Translations under genes and position numbers: made by a program | Notes under the pieces: model-generated | What the model was told of the DNA's origin: nothing | Databases searched by the model: none | The model's input: only the letters and a program-made list of their open reading frames with translations | NCBI GenBank assembly: GCA_947626945.1 | Contig: CANQUC010000005.1 | Location: forward strand, 1-64,000 | From: an uncultured Lachnospiraceae bacterium | GTDB taxonomy: Bacteria; Bacillota; Clostridia; Lachnospirales; Lachnospiraceae | Length of the DNA: 64,000 nucleotides | Direction: 5' to 3' | Shown: one piece after another, positions 54,987 to 63,695 of the stretch | How positions within the stretch are numbered: position 1 is the stretch's first letter | Layout: each line of letters starts with the position of its first letter

Positions 54987-55480
54987 CAGGCCGGAAAAAG
55001 GACTGGCGGAACGGATGCAGGATTCTCATAAAAATCAGTGTAATCTTTTATCTGCCCGCACTGCTGTTTATCCTGTTTGTTTTTGGAAGAAGTGATCGCT
55101 ACGGGGCAGAGGGCAGCTTTCTGCAGTTTGTCAGATACAATACGAATCTGGTGCCTTTCAGAACCATCGGGGAATATTTCAGATCCCTTGCCGGAAACAC
55201 GCAAAATTACGATATCCCCGTAAAGAATCTCCTGGGAAATTTGCTGCTGTTTCTGCCCATGGGCGTATATCTTCCCCTGTTTTTCAAAAAGGCGCAGAGG
55301 TTTTGGGTCTATGTTCTGGTGATGCTGGGACTGCTGTTTTTGGTGGAATTGTTTCAGCTGATTACGCGAAGCGGCAGCTTCGACGTGGATGATATGATTT
55401 TAAATTTCCTGGGCGCCTGTATGGGATTTGGGCTGTATGGGGCAGGGCGAAAAGCGCTTTGGCGTTTTGGACGGCCCTGA
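54983..55480 (+). CDS. VanZ-like membrane protein
   Basis: A 165-residue membrane protein with spans near 17-35, 80-100, 107-128 and 135-155. VanZ features are NLVPFRTIGEY near 56-66, NLLGNLLLFLPMGVYLPLFF, VELFQLITRSGSFDVDD and NFLGACMGFG. ATG 54983 overlaps the GH95 stop (ATGA), so it is coupled to a glycosidase gene, an odd pairing. It is of a different VanZ subtype from the 149-residue protein at 42.8 kb. Confidence 0.85.
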   Translation: MTGRKKDWRNGCRILIKISVIFYLPALLFILFVFGRSDRYGAEGSFLQFVRYNTNLVPFRTIGEYFRSLAGNTQNYDIPVKNLLGNLLLFLPMGVYLPLFFKKAQRFWVYVLVMLGLLFLVELFQLITRSGSFDVDDMILNFLGACMGFGLYGAGRKALWRFGRP

Positions 55481-55530
55481 CGCCTGGCGGCCGGACTGAA
55501 ACGGCAGTTTCCCTTACAGAGACATAGGCA

Positions 55531-55558
55531 GATTGGAGCGCAAACGCTCGGATTGGAG
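55531..55558 (+). repeat. Short direct repeat around a small hairpin
   Basis: GATTGGAG occurs at 55531-55538 and 55551-55558; between them GAGCG pairs with CGCTC around CAAA. The second copy serves as the ribosome site of the GT2 gene, so folding could mask or expose it. Significance is unproven. Confidence 0.4.
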
Positions 55559-55563
55559 ATTTT

Positions 55564-56571
55564 ATGGAACAACTGCTTTCGGTGATCGTACCGGTATACA
55601 ATGGAGAAAAAACCATTTCCCGCTGTGTAAAAAGCATTCTGGCATCCACCTTTCAAAATCTTGAGGTGCTTGTTGTGAACGACGGTTCCACAGACGGAAC
55701 CGCCTCCGTGGTGGAAGCCATTGCCGAAAAGGATCCAAGGGTGATTTTGATCTCCACGGAAAACGGCGGCGTGGCAAAGGCGAGAAACACCGGACTTGCC
55801 CGCGCAAAGGGATGTTTCATCGGGTTTGTGGACGCCGACGATTTCATTTCTCCGGATATGTACCAGACCATGGCAGACGCCATGGGGGAAGACTGCGACA
55901 TGGTGATCTGCGGCAGCTATCACTGCGACGGAGACGGAAACGTCACCGACCGGAATCCGGCAAACTTAAAAGGATACAGAAAAAACTGCCCGAAAGAAGC
56001 GCTGGACAGCGTAATCTATGAACATACGACCATGGCCGTATGGAGCAAGTTGTTTAGAAGCAGCCGGATCAAAAAAGAAGACGGCACCCTTGCCCTGTCT
56101 TTCCGGCAGGATCTGGTCAATTATGAGGACCTGGTGTTTGTCAGCGAATATGTTTCCCGCTGCAGCGGATACATTGAGCTGATCCCGTTTCGGCTGTATT
56201 ATTACTGTTTCAGCCAGGGAAGCCTTTCGGGAAAGACTGTTCCCCCTGAAAATCTGAAAACAGGCCTGACCTATCTGACCGATCTGTGCGGCCGGTTCCC
56301 GGAAGGAAGCCTGTCCGCTCCCAAATTATTTTATCTGGAAACCTTTCTCAAATACTGGTATATCCAGGTGATCCGCCACAGGGAATATAAAAAGCTGCGG
56401 GACATTCCGGAAAACCGTCTGCTTCTGGAGGAGATCAGGCGGTACTACAGTCTGTACAAATCCGCTCCAAACGTGGCCTTTTACAAAAAGCTCACCGCGG
56501 CTGTGCTGACGGCCCATCCCGCTTTGACCTTTTTCCTTGTAAAGACTGTGCGGCGGTTTGTCAAGCTGTAG
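55564..56571 (+). CDS. Glycosyltransferase family 2
   Basis: A 335-residue GT-A enzyme. VSVIVPVYNGE-type start (LLSVIVPVYNGEKTISRCV), VNDGSTDGT near 41-49 and the metal-binding DADD near 92-95 are plain. The C-terminal third is helical with a possible membrane-touching end. It adds a sugar in envelope polysaccharide or a similar polymer; the acceptor is unknown. ATG 55564 follows GGATTGGAG. Confidence 0.85.
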   Translation: MEQLLSVIVPVYNGEKTISRCVKSILASTFQNLEVLVVNDGSTDGTASVVEAIAEKDPRVILISTENGGVAKARNTGLARAKGCFIGFVDADDFISPDMYQTMADAMGEDCDMVICGSYHCDGDGNVTDRNPANLKGYRKNCPKEALDSVIYEHTTMAVWSKLFRSSRIKKEDGTLALSFRQDLVNYEDLVFVSEYVSRCSGYIELIPFRLYYYCFSQGSLSGKTVPPENLKTGLTYLTDLCGRFPEGSLSAPKLFYLETFLKYWYIQVIRHREYKKLRDIPENRLLLEEIRRYYSLYKSAPNVAFYKKLTAAVLTAHPALTFFLVKTVRRFVKL

Positions 56572-56606
56572 TCCGGAATCACGAAGATTTGGCGAAAAGG
56601 TTGGGA

Positions 56607-56634
56607 TTGTCATTTCCTGAAATTATAGTATAAT
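56607..56634 (+). promoter_or_regulatory. Promoter of the GH29-GH42-GH31 operon
   Basis: TTGTCA, 16-base spacer, TATAAT. This splits the glycosidase genes into two transcription units. Confidence 0.8.
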
Positions 56635-56684
56635 ATTCATAGATTATGGATTGATTTGAAACTGCATCAGTGAGGAGGAAAACC

Positions 56685-58046
56685 ATGGCGGAAAAGAAAA
56701 AACCGAGAGAGATGACCGGAGCGGAGCTGGCGTCCATGTTAAAGAGCAGCATCAATTTTAAAAGCCTGGGAGGACTGCGCTGCCCGGAACTGAATCTGTC
56801 GGCGGAAGATATGCAGTGGTGGCGCGACGCCAAGATCGGCATGTTCGTCCACTGGGGTCTGTATTCCATTTTGGGACGGGGCGAATGGGTGCGCCACAAC
56901 GAGCAGATCCCCTGGGAGGAATACTGCGCCCTTGCGGATGAGTTTGATCCCCAGGACTTTGACATGCACCAGTGGACAAGCCTGGCCAGGGATTTTGGAG
57001 CCAACTACATGGTCATGGTTACAAGGCATCATGACGGTTTTGCCCTTTGGGACAGTCCCGGAAGCTATCAGGGATTTACAAGCTACAATACCGCTTCCCA
57101 CAGAGATTTTGTGCGGGAATATACCGACGCCGCCAGAGAGGCGGGGCTTCGGGTAGGGCTTTATTATTCCCCTATGGACTGGCGGTTTCCCGGTTATTTT
57201 GACCCGAAAGGAGAGCAGGATCCCGCCAACGCCCAAAGCGCCCTGCGCATGAAAAAACAGTGTTACGATCAGGTAGAGGAGCTTTGCAGCAAATACGGCC
57301 CCATTGACATTTTGTGGTACGACGGGGCATGGCTTGCCCACAGCGGCAGCGATACTACCAGCTCCTGGCTCTGGGAACCGGTAAAGCTGAACAAAATGGC
57401 AAGGAAATATAATCCGAAAATGATCATGAATCCCCGCTCCGGATGGGAAGGAAACTTTTACTGCGACGAAGGCTCACATCAGATCACCGGCGGTATTGTG
57501 CCGGTGCCCTGGGAGAAAAACATGTGCGTCTGCAGCGGTACTTCCTGGGGCTGGATGGCAGACGATCCGGTGTCGGATTTTGACTGGCTCATCAAGATGA
57601 TCGTGGACGTAGTGTGCAGAGACGGCAACATGCTTATGAACGTAGGCCCCGACCGGAACGGACATGTGCCGGACGCGGTGCAGGCCCGTATGCGGGAGAT
57701 CGGACAGTGGCTGCGGGAAAACGGGGAGACCATTTACAAGACCAGAGGGGGCCCCATAGAGCCGGTGGACAACGTGTACGGCGCCACCTACCGGGACAAC
57801 CAGATCTTTTTACATATTACGGATACAAAGGCTTTCGCAAAGGAAACCCTGCCCAAGCTGCCATATTCTGTTGAGCGTTGTACTTACAAGGGACAGCCGG
57901 TGCGGTTTTCCCAGCAGGAGGGCGTCCTTTCCGTTACATTGCCGGAGGGCATCCCGGCGGAGGCGGACACCATCATCACCATTACGCTGAAGGAAAATGT
58001 GAAGCCTGCCGATCATGGGGACATTCATTTTACGGGAAAGGAATAA
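56685..58046 (+). CDS. Glycoside hydrolase family 29 alpha-L-fucosidase
   Basis: A 453-residue retaining fucosidase. Family marks: MFVHWGLYSILGRGEW near residues 51-66, VTRHHDGFALWDSPGS near 110-125 and the nucleophile D213 in ILWYDGAW. The C-terminal part is a beta domain (from about 360). No signal peptide. It removes alpha-linked L-fucose; the linkage may differ from that served by the GH95 enzyme. ATG 56685 follows GAGGAGGAAAA. The next gene starts 60 bases on. Confidence 0.92.
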   Translation: MAEKKKPREMTGAELASMLKSSINFKSLGGLRCPELNLSAEDMQWWRDAKIGMFVHWGLYSILGRGEWVRHNEQIPWEEYCALADEFDPQDFDMHQWTSLARDFGANYMVMVTRHHDGFALWDSPGSYQGFTSYNTASHRDFVREYTDAAREAGLRVGLYYSPMDWRFPGYFDPKGEQDPANAQSALRMKKQCYDQVEELCSKYGPIDILWYDGAWLAHSGSDTTSSWLWEPVKLNKMARKYNPKMIMNPRSGWEGNFYCDEGSHQITGGIVPVPWEKNMCVCSGTSWGWMADDPVSDFDWLIKMIVDVVCRDGNMLMNVGPDRNGHVPDAVQARMREIGQWLRENGETIYKTRGGPIEPVDNVYGATYRDNQIFLHITDTKAFAKETLPKLPYSVERCTYKGQPVRFSQQEGVLSVTLPEGIPAEADTIITITLKENVKPADHGDIHFTGKE

Positions 58047-58106
58047 AAACGTCACCGGCGAGGGACTGTCGCTTTACAGGAAAACAATCATTTGGAGGAA
58101 CCAGTT

Positions 58107-60176
58107 ATGATGTTATACGGCGTATCTTATTACCCGGAACATAAGACAAAAGAGGAGCTGCAGCATGACCTGAAGCTGCTGGCGGAGTCCGGCATCAACA
58201 CGGTGCGGATGGGCGAATTTGCCTGGTGCCGCTGGGAGCCGGAGGAAGGCCGATATGAAACTGCCTGGATGGACGAAACGGTGGAATATCTTGGGCAGCA
58301 TGGCATTCGAACCATCATCTGCACCCCCACTGCCTGCCCTCCGGCCTGGATGATCGAAAAGCATCCGGATATTTTATATACGGACAACCGGGGCGTGGTA
58401 CGGCCCTTTGGGGGACGGCGCCACTATTGCTACAACAACCGGACATACCGGGAATACTCCAGAAAGATTGCCCGGATGCTGGGAGAGCATTACGGAAAAA
58501 ATCCCTATGTGGCCGGGTTTCAGATTGACAATGAACCGGCCCAGGAGGGAACCGGCCGCTGTCACTGCGCTTTCTGCAATCTGCAGTTTCAGAAATATCT
58601 GGAAAAGAAGTATGGCACCATAGAGCAGTTTAACAGGCGCAGCGGCGGAATTTTCTGGTCTCAGGAATATACCGGCTTCCATCAGGTAAACATCCCGGTA
58701 AACACCATTGAAACAGGGGCCATGGAAAGCATTAAGAATTACTATGAAAATCCTACGGTCCGTCTGGAATTTGAACGGTTTGCCAGCGAATGCCAGATTG
58801 AATATCAGAATATTCAGGCGCGGGAGCTGAAAGCGTGCACCGACTATCCGGTGACCACCAATGCCACAGGCCTTGCCACCAACAGCATTGATTATTACCG
58901 GAGCACAAAGACGCTGGACAATTATGCCTTTGATTCTTATCCGGAGCTGCGGGACGCGGAGGTGGATTCTTTCCCCTACGCCTTTGCCAGAGGGGTTAAG
59001 GACGGCGCTCCTTTCTGGGTTATGGAATTTATGTCCGGAGGCGGGCACCGTTTCTCCGGCAGCGGCAGAAGACAGCCAAACCCGGGAGCCCTGAAGCAGG
59101 CGGTACTGCAGTCCTACGCTTACGGGGCGGAGCTGATGCTCCATTTTCAGTTCCGCACGTTCCCCTTTGGAGCGGAACAGTTAAACTATGCCATTGTGGA
59201 CATGGACGGCGTGCCCAGAAGACGTTATTATGAAATGCAGGAGACGGCGGCGCTGCTGAAAAAGCTGGAGCCTTATCAGTGCGCCGGCTTTGACAATCAG
59301 GTGGCCATATGTGTGGATTACGATGTACACTGGGCTTTGCGGATCAAGCCGGTAAATGATCCGGAATTCCGGTATTTTGATTTTTGCGGCAGGCTGTACC
59401 ACAGTCTGGAGGCAAACGGGGTCAACGCGGATGTGATCTCCTACGACGGAGATTTCTCTGATTATAAGATGGTGATTTTGCCCAGCGCGTTTGTACTGCC
59501 AGAGCGGTACCGGCAGAAATGCAAGGATTATGTGGCAGGGGGAGGCGTACTGGTGGGTACTTTCCTGACCAGCGCCAAAAATCAGGACAATGTAGGTTAT
59601 ACGGAGACGCTTCCTGCCGGACTGACGGATCTGTTTGGGGTAACGGTGGAGGAAGTGGAGCCTGTCTTTGACAGCAACCGGGCTGCGGTTCGGGTAGACG
59701 TGCTGGGGGAGTATGTGGATACCATTGACCGGGACTGGTGTGATCTTCTGGCGCCGGTGCCGGTGGATTCTCCTTTGGCGGTGCCTCCCGCAGGCGCGGA
59801 ATTTGAGGAGGCGGAAATGATCGGCAACTATGTGGATTCCTACAAGGCCGGTCAGGGCATTATTTCAAAGCACCCTTACGGAAAAGGAACCGCCTATTAT
59901 CTTGGCACCGGTATTGGAAAGGAAGCGCTGGACGCGCTTTTTGACCGGATCTGCGCGGAGCAGGGGATTTTTGAAAATCCGTTTCCCAATATGGAAAGGG
60001 TGCAGATAGTCCGCAGGATTTATGAGGGAAAAAATCTTTACTACATTCTGAATTTCTCAGGAGAGGATAAGACCATTCCCCTGCAGGAGGCTTATACGGA
60101 CTGTCTCACCGGTCAGACGGCGGAAGGCCGGATCGAGATTCCCTCCGTGGGATACAGCGTTCTTCTGGAGCTGTAA
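58107..60176 (+). CDS. Glycoside hydrolase family 42 beta-galactosidase
   Basis: A 689-residue GH42 enzyme. It has a TIM barrel with GVSYYPEHKTKEELQHDLKL at the start, acid/base E143 in IDNEPAQEG, and nucleophile E307 in WVMEFMSGG. A Cys cluster near 150-160 (GRCHCAFCN) suits the zinc site seen in several GH42 enzymes. A trimerisation domain (flavodoxin-like, 390-600) and a short beta domain follow. Cytosolic. ATG 58107 follows GGAGGAA; the stop overlaps an upstream in-frame ATG of the GH31 gene. Confidence 0.93.
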   Translation: MMLYGVSYYPEHKTKEELQHDLKLLAESGINTVRMGEFAWCRWEPEEGRYETAWMDETVEYLGQHGIRTIICTPTACPPAWMIEKHPDILYTDNRGVVRPFGGRRHYCYNNRTYREYSRKIARMLGEHYGKNPYVAGFQIDNEPAQEGTGRCHCAFCNLQFQKYLEKKYGTIEQFNRRSGGIFWSQEYTGFHQVNIPVNTIETGAMESIKNYYENPTVRLEFERFASECQIEYQNIQARELKACTDYPVTTNATGLATNSIDYYRSTKTLDNYAFDSYPELRDAEVDSFPYAFARGVKDGAPFWVMEFMSGGGHRFSGSGRRQPNPGALKQAVLQSYAYGAELMLHFQFRTFPFGAEQLNYAIVDMDGVPRRRYYEMQETAALLKKLEPYQCAGFDNQVAICVDYDVHWALRIKPVNDPEFRYFDFCGRLYHSLEANGVNADVISYDGDFSDYKMVILPSAFVLPERYRQKCKDYVAGGGVLVGTFLTSAKNQDNVGYTETLPAGLTDLFGVTVEEVEPVFDSNRAAVRVDVLGEYVDTIDRDWCDLLAPVPVDSPLAVPPAGAEFEEAEMIGNYVDSYKAGQGIISKHPYGKGTAYYLGTGIGKEALDALFDRICAEQGIFENPFPNMERVQIVRRIYEGKNLYYILNFSGEDKTIPLQEAYTDCLTGQTAEGRIEIPSVGYSVLLEL

Positions 60177-60199
60177 TGAGGAAGAAAGGGGAAGATGAC

Positions 60200-62524
60200 A
60201 TGATCAAGACAATACCGGTCAGCCGGCAGATCCTGCGGGTAATCTGCTGCGCCGATGAAAAGGATCTGAACCGGGCGCTTTCGCGCCGGTCGCTGCTTGT
60301 TGAGCCACAGCCTGCTTTTTCCGGAGACTGCCGGGTACAGGCCCTGGAAAGGGAAGCGGGCGGTCTGGACTTTTACAGAGAGGACAAAATCCTGTTTTCC
60401 CAGAAAGGATTTTCTCTGGAACCAAAGGAAATCTTCCGATACACCTTTTCCGGCGGAAAGCCAAAGATCGTCACCAGACGGACGGTAGACGGAGAGCGGT
60501 CTTTTGTGGAAAACGCGGAAACCGTTAAGGTGGGAGACGCCTATGAGGGAAAACTGACTTTTTCCATTGGACCTGAGGAGGCCATTTACGGGCTGGGGCA
60601 GCAGGAGGACGGTATTTACAATTATCGGAACGTAAAGGAGTACCTCTATCACAACAACATGAAGATCCCCATGCCTGTCTTTCTTTCTTCCGGCAATTAC
60701 GGTGTGTTTTTTGACTGCACCAGCATGTTTACCTATGAGGAAAAAGAAAATGTGATCACCATGACCTTTGACGCGGTGGATCAGATCGACTACTATGTGA
60801 TCTTTGGGGACTGCTTTGATGAGCTGGTGGCCGGAATCCGCACCCTGACCGGTGCGCCTGCCATGCTGCCAAAGTGGGCTTTCGGCTATATCCAGTCAAA
60901 GGAGCGGTACAAGACTCAGCAGGAGATTCTGGAGACGGCGGCCCGTTTCCGGAAAGAACAGATCCCTCTGGACTGTATTGTGCTGGACTGGCTCAGCTGG
61001 GAAGAGGGAAAATGGGGCAACAAGATCTTTGATAAATCCCGTTTTCCTGACGCGAAAGCAATGGTGGAGCAGCTTCACAAACAGGGAGTGGCCTTTATGA
61101 TCTCCATTTGGCCAAACTGTAAGGAAGACTGCGAAAACAACGACGAGTTTGCCAGAAAGGGCAAGCTGCTCTGTAATTTTTCTACATACGACGCCTTTGA
61201 CGAGAAAGCCAGGGATCTGTACTGGAAACAGTGCGAAAAAGAGCTGTTTGCCGCCGGTACTGACGCCTGGTGGTGTGATTCTACGGAGCCGTTTACGCCG
61301 GACTGGAACGGATTGGAAAAGCGGCCGGGGGATGTGCGTTATCAGATGGCCAGGGAGTCCACCAACCAATATCTGGATGCCCGCACTTCCAGCGCCTATT
61401 GCCTTGCCCACGCAAAGGGGATCTATGAGCATCAGCGGAAAGCGGATGAAACGCGCCGTGTGGCCAATCTGACACGGGCGGGCTATCCGGGCATTCAGAA
61501 ATACGGCGCGATTTTGTGGTCCGGCGATATCGCCGCCACATGGGAGGTGCTGCGCAGGCAGGTGGCAGAGGGCCTTTCCATGTGCATGTCCGGGATCCCT
61601 TTCTGGACCATGGATATCGGCGCTTTCTTTGCGGGAAATACGGAAAGCTGGAAACGCTGGGCAAATCAGACAGAAGGCCAGGCGCCCTGGTTCTGGCACG
61701 GGCTTTTTGAGGATGGGGTGTCAGATCTGGGCTACCGGGAGCTTTATACCCGCTGGCTTCAGTTTGGCACATTCCTGCCCATTATGCGTTCCCATGGAAC
61801 CGATACTCCAAGAGAACCCTGGAATTTCGGGGAAAAGGGATCCGTCTACTACGATACCATCGTCAAATACATCCGCCTGCGGGAAAGGCTGATGCCCTAT
61901 ACTTATTCCATCGCCATGGGGGCGGTTCTGGATCAGGGCACCATGATGCGCAGCCTGATGTTTGACTTTGCGGATGACCCGGAAGTAAAGGAGATTTCCG
62001 ATCAGTTCCTGTATGGACCGGCATTTCTTGTGTGTCCGGTAACGGAGCCGCTTGGTTACGGGCCGGGCAGCAAAAAGCTGGATAAGCCCATGAAACGGAC
62101 TGTGTATCTTCCCGCCGGCGCCGGCTGGTTTGATTATGAGACAAAGAAGTTTTCATCGGGCGGACAGACCCTGATGGCGGACGCGCCCATTACTGCCATG
62201 CCTCTGTATGTGAAAGCGGGGGCCGTGATCCCTGTTTCCGTAAGCGGAGGGCTGGTTCCTGATGAGCTGGAGATCTACGGCGGCGCGGACGGTTCTTTTT
62301 TGCTGACCATAGACAACGGACAGGACTATGCTTATGAATCAGGCCGGTATGCCCGGCTTCGGATCACCTGGAAAGACGCAAAGAGACAGCTTACCATCAG
62401 CAAGCAGGAGGGCAGTTACCCTCTGGAGCCTTTTAAGATGGAAGTGGTGCTCTGCGAACCGGAAGGCGGCTGCCGGGACGCGCTGGTGACCTGGAACGGC
62501 GGAGAGGTCAGCGTAAACCTGTAG
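60200..62524 (+). CDS. Glycoside hydrolase family 31 (alpha-xylosidase-like)
   Basis: A 774-residue retaining GH31 enzyme. The N-terminal beta domain has AIYGLGQQEDGIYNYRN; the barrel has DCIVLDWLSWEEGKWGN near 263-279, the probable nucleophile D360 in WWCDSTEPF, then GAILWSGDIAATWEVLRRQV and PFWTMDIGAFF. Sequence of this kind is nearer to bacterial alpha-xylosidases than to starch alpha-glucosidases. No signal peptide. ATG 60200 follows AAAGGGGA at 7 bases; ATG 60176 overlaps the GH42 stop (TAATG) and could also be used. Confidence 0.88.
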   Translation: MIKTIPVSRQILRVICCADEKDLNRALSRRSLLVEPQPAFSGDCRVQALEREAGGLDFYREDKILFSQKGFSLEPKEIFRYTFSGGKPKIVTRRTVDGERSFVENAETVKVGDAYEGKLTFSIGPEEAIYGLGQQEDGIYNYRNVKEYLYHNNMKIPMPVFLSSGNYGVFFDCTSMFTYEEKENVITMTFDAVDQIDYYVIFGDCFDELVAGIRTLTGAPAMLPKWAFGYIQSKERYKTQQEILETAARFRKEQIPLDCIVLDWLSWEEGKWGNKIFDKSRFPDAKAMVEQLHKQGVAFMISIWPNCKEDCENNDEFARKGKLLCNFSTYDAFDEKARDLYWKQCEKELFAAGTDAWWCDSTEPFTPDWNGLEKRPGDVRYQMARESTNQYLDARTSSAYCLAHAKGIYEHQRKADETRRVANLTRAGYPGIQKYGAILWSGDIAATWEVLRRQVAEGLSMCMSGIPFWTMDIGAFFAGNTESWKRWANQTEGQAPWFWHGLFEDGVSDLGYRELYTRWLQFGTFLPIMRSHGTDTPREPWNFGEKGSVYYDTIVKYIRLRERLMPYTYSIAMGAVLDQGTMMRSLMFDFADDPEVKEISDQFLYGPAFLVCPVTEPLGYGPGSKKLDKPMKRTVYLPAGAGWFDYETKKFSSGGQTLMADAPITAMPLYVKAGAVIPVSVSGGLVPDELEIYGGADGSFLLTIDNGQDYAYESGRYARLRITWKDAKRQLTISKQEGSYPLEPFKMEVVLCEPEGGCRDALVTWNGGEVSVNL

Positions 62525-62593
62525 CAGAACACCTGAAACCCTTATTTTGCGGCACTTAATTTTATACAATCAAATAAAAAGGAGGAAATGAAA

Positions 62594-63136
62594 ATGAGTA
62601 AAAATCCTTATGCGGGAACAAAGACAGAAAAGAATCTCTGGGAAGCCTTTGCGGGAGAATCCCAGGCCAGAAACCGGTATACTTATTTTGCTTCTGTGGC
62701 AAAAAAAGCCGGTTACGAACAGATCGCGGCCCTGTTTCTGAAAACGGCGGATAATGAAAAAGAGCATGCCAAGCTTTGGTTCAAGGCCCTTGGCGAACTG
62801 GGAGACACCCCGGAAAATCTGCTTCATGCCGCGGAAGGGGAAAATGCGGAGTGGACCGATATGTATGAGCGTATGGCAAGAGAAGCGGAAGAAGAAGGCT
62901 TCACTGCCCTTGCGGAACAGTTCCGGGGCGTAGCGGCCATTGAAAAGCAGCATGAGGAGCGCTACCGCGCGCTGCTGAAAAATGTTGAAACAAAGCAGGT
63001 ATTTGAAAAGAGCGGCGTGCAGATCTGGGAGTGCAGAAACTGCGGTCATGTTGTGGTTGGCACCACGGCTCCGGAGGTGTGCCCCGTCTGCAATCATCCC
63101 CAGAGCTTTTTTGAGATCAAGAAAGAAAATTACTGA
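62594..63136 (+). CDS. rbr: Rubrerythrin
   Basis: Rubrerythrin (180 residues) reduces hydrogen peroxide in anaerobes. The N-terminal four-helix bundle holds the di-iron site ligands in [30 protein letters not shown] and [10 protein letters not shown]. The C-terminal rubredoxin-like domain has C-x2-C twice (WECRNCGH and VCPVCNHP). ATG 62594 is chosen since GGAGG lies 8 bases before; the ATG at 62588 is too near that site. Confidence 0.96.
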   Translation: MSKNPYAGTKTEKNLWEAFAGESQARNRYTYFASVAKKAGYEQIAALFLKTADNEKEHAKLWFKALGELGDTPENLLHAAEGENAEWTDMYERMAREAEEEGFTALAEQFRGVAAIEKQHEERYRALLKNVETKQVFEKSGVQIWECRNCGHVVVGTTAPEVCPVCNHPQSFFEIKKENY

Positions 63137-63174
63137 TAAAAACAAGACAAACAGGAGACGCAAAAAAGCAAAAC

Positions 63175-63206
63175 AAAAAGAGGCTGTTTTGAGACAGCCT
63201 CTTTTT
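63175..63206. terminator. Bidirectional terminator between rbr and csp
   Basis: AAAAAGAGGCTGT (63175-63187) pairs with ACAGCCTCTTTTT (63194-63206) around TTTGAG. The A run and T run allow it to serve both converging genes. Confidence 0.85.
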
Positions 63207-63298
63207 GATCAAACACAATCATCTCGTTTCCAATATAACTCATTTCTGTAACAATGCTTTTATGTTATAGAAAAAGGTACACTGTATAAAACCGGTGA

Positions 63299-63499
63299 TT
63301 AAAGTTTTGTTACGTTGGTAGCCTGAGGTCCTTTTTCGCCCTGGATTACTTCAAACTCTACTTCCTGTCCTTCGTCGAGGGACTTGAAGCCTTCCATGTT
63401 CAGCCCTGAGTAGTGAACAAAAACATCGTTTCCGTTCTCGTCAGAGATGAATCCGTAACCCTTCTGGTTGTTGAACCACTTTACTGTACCTTTGTTCAT
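63299..63499 (-). CDS. Cold-shock protein
   Basis: A 66-residue CspA-family protein: a single cold-shock domain with RNP1 KGYGFI and RNP2 VFVHY, which binds single-stranded RNA or DNA as a chaperone. On the - strand, GGAGG lies 9 bases before the ATG. An untranslated leader of about 70 bases is expected from the predicted promoter; csp leaders often fold differently with temperature. Confidence 0.95.
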   Translation of the reverse strand: MNKGTVKWFNNQKGYGFISDENGNDVFVHYSGLNMEGFKSLDEGQEVEFEVIQGEKGPQATNVTKL

Positions 63500-63577
63500 T
63501 GATCTATACCTCCAAAAATATAAATAAAATAGTATTTGTGCCGCTCAGGCAATTTGCCAAAAGCACATATGTACATT

Positions 63578-63606
63578 AACATAAAATAAAAAAAAAGTAA
63601 AGACAA
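63578..63606 (-). promoter_or_regulatory. Promoter of csp
   Basis: On the - strand, TTGTCT (63606-63601), 17-base spacer, TATGTT (63583-63578). Confidence 0.5.
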
Positions 63607-63628
63607 TTTTGTAAAATTATGCTATAAT
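63600..63628 (+). promoter_or_regulatory. Divergent promoter of the terminal membrane protein
   Basis: AAGACA (63600-63605), 17-base spacer, TATAAT (63623-63628). Its -35 covers the same bases as the csp -35 on the other strand. Confidence 0.6.
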
Positions 63629-63695
63629 GATACGGCAGGCAGATAAAAGCTCTGGCAAAATCTCCTGCGTTATTCTAAAAAACGAGGCGAATGAT

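Noticed and set aside
62570-63163. A 197-codon - strand frame opposite rubrerythrin
   Set aside because: Rubrerythrin on the + strand has all iron ligands and a strong ribosome site; the other strand has neither motif nor site.
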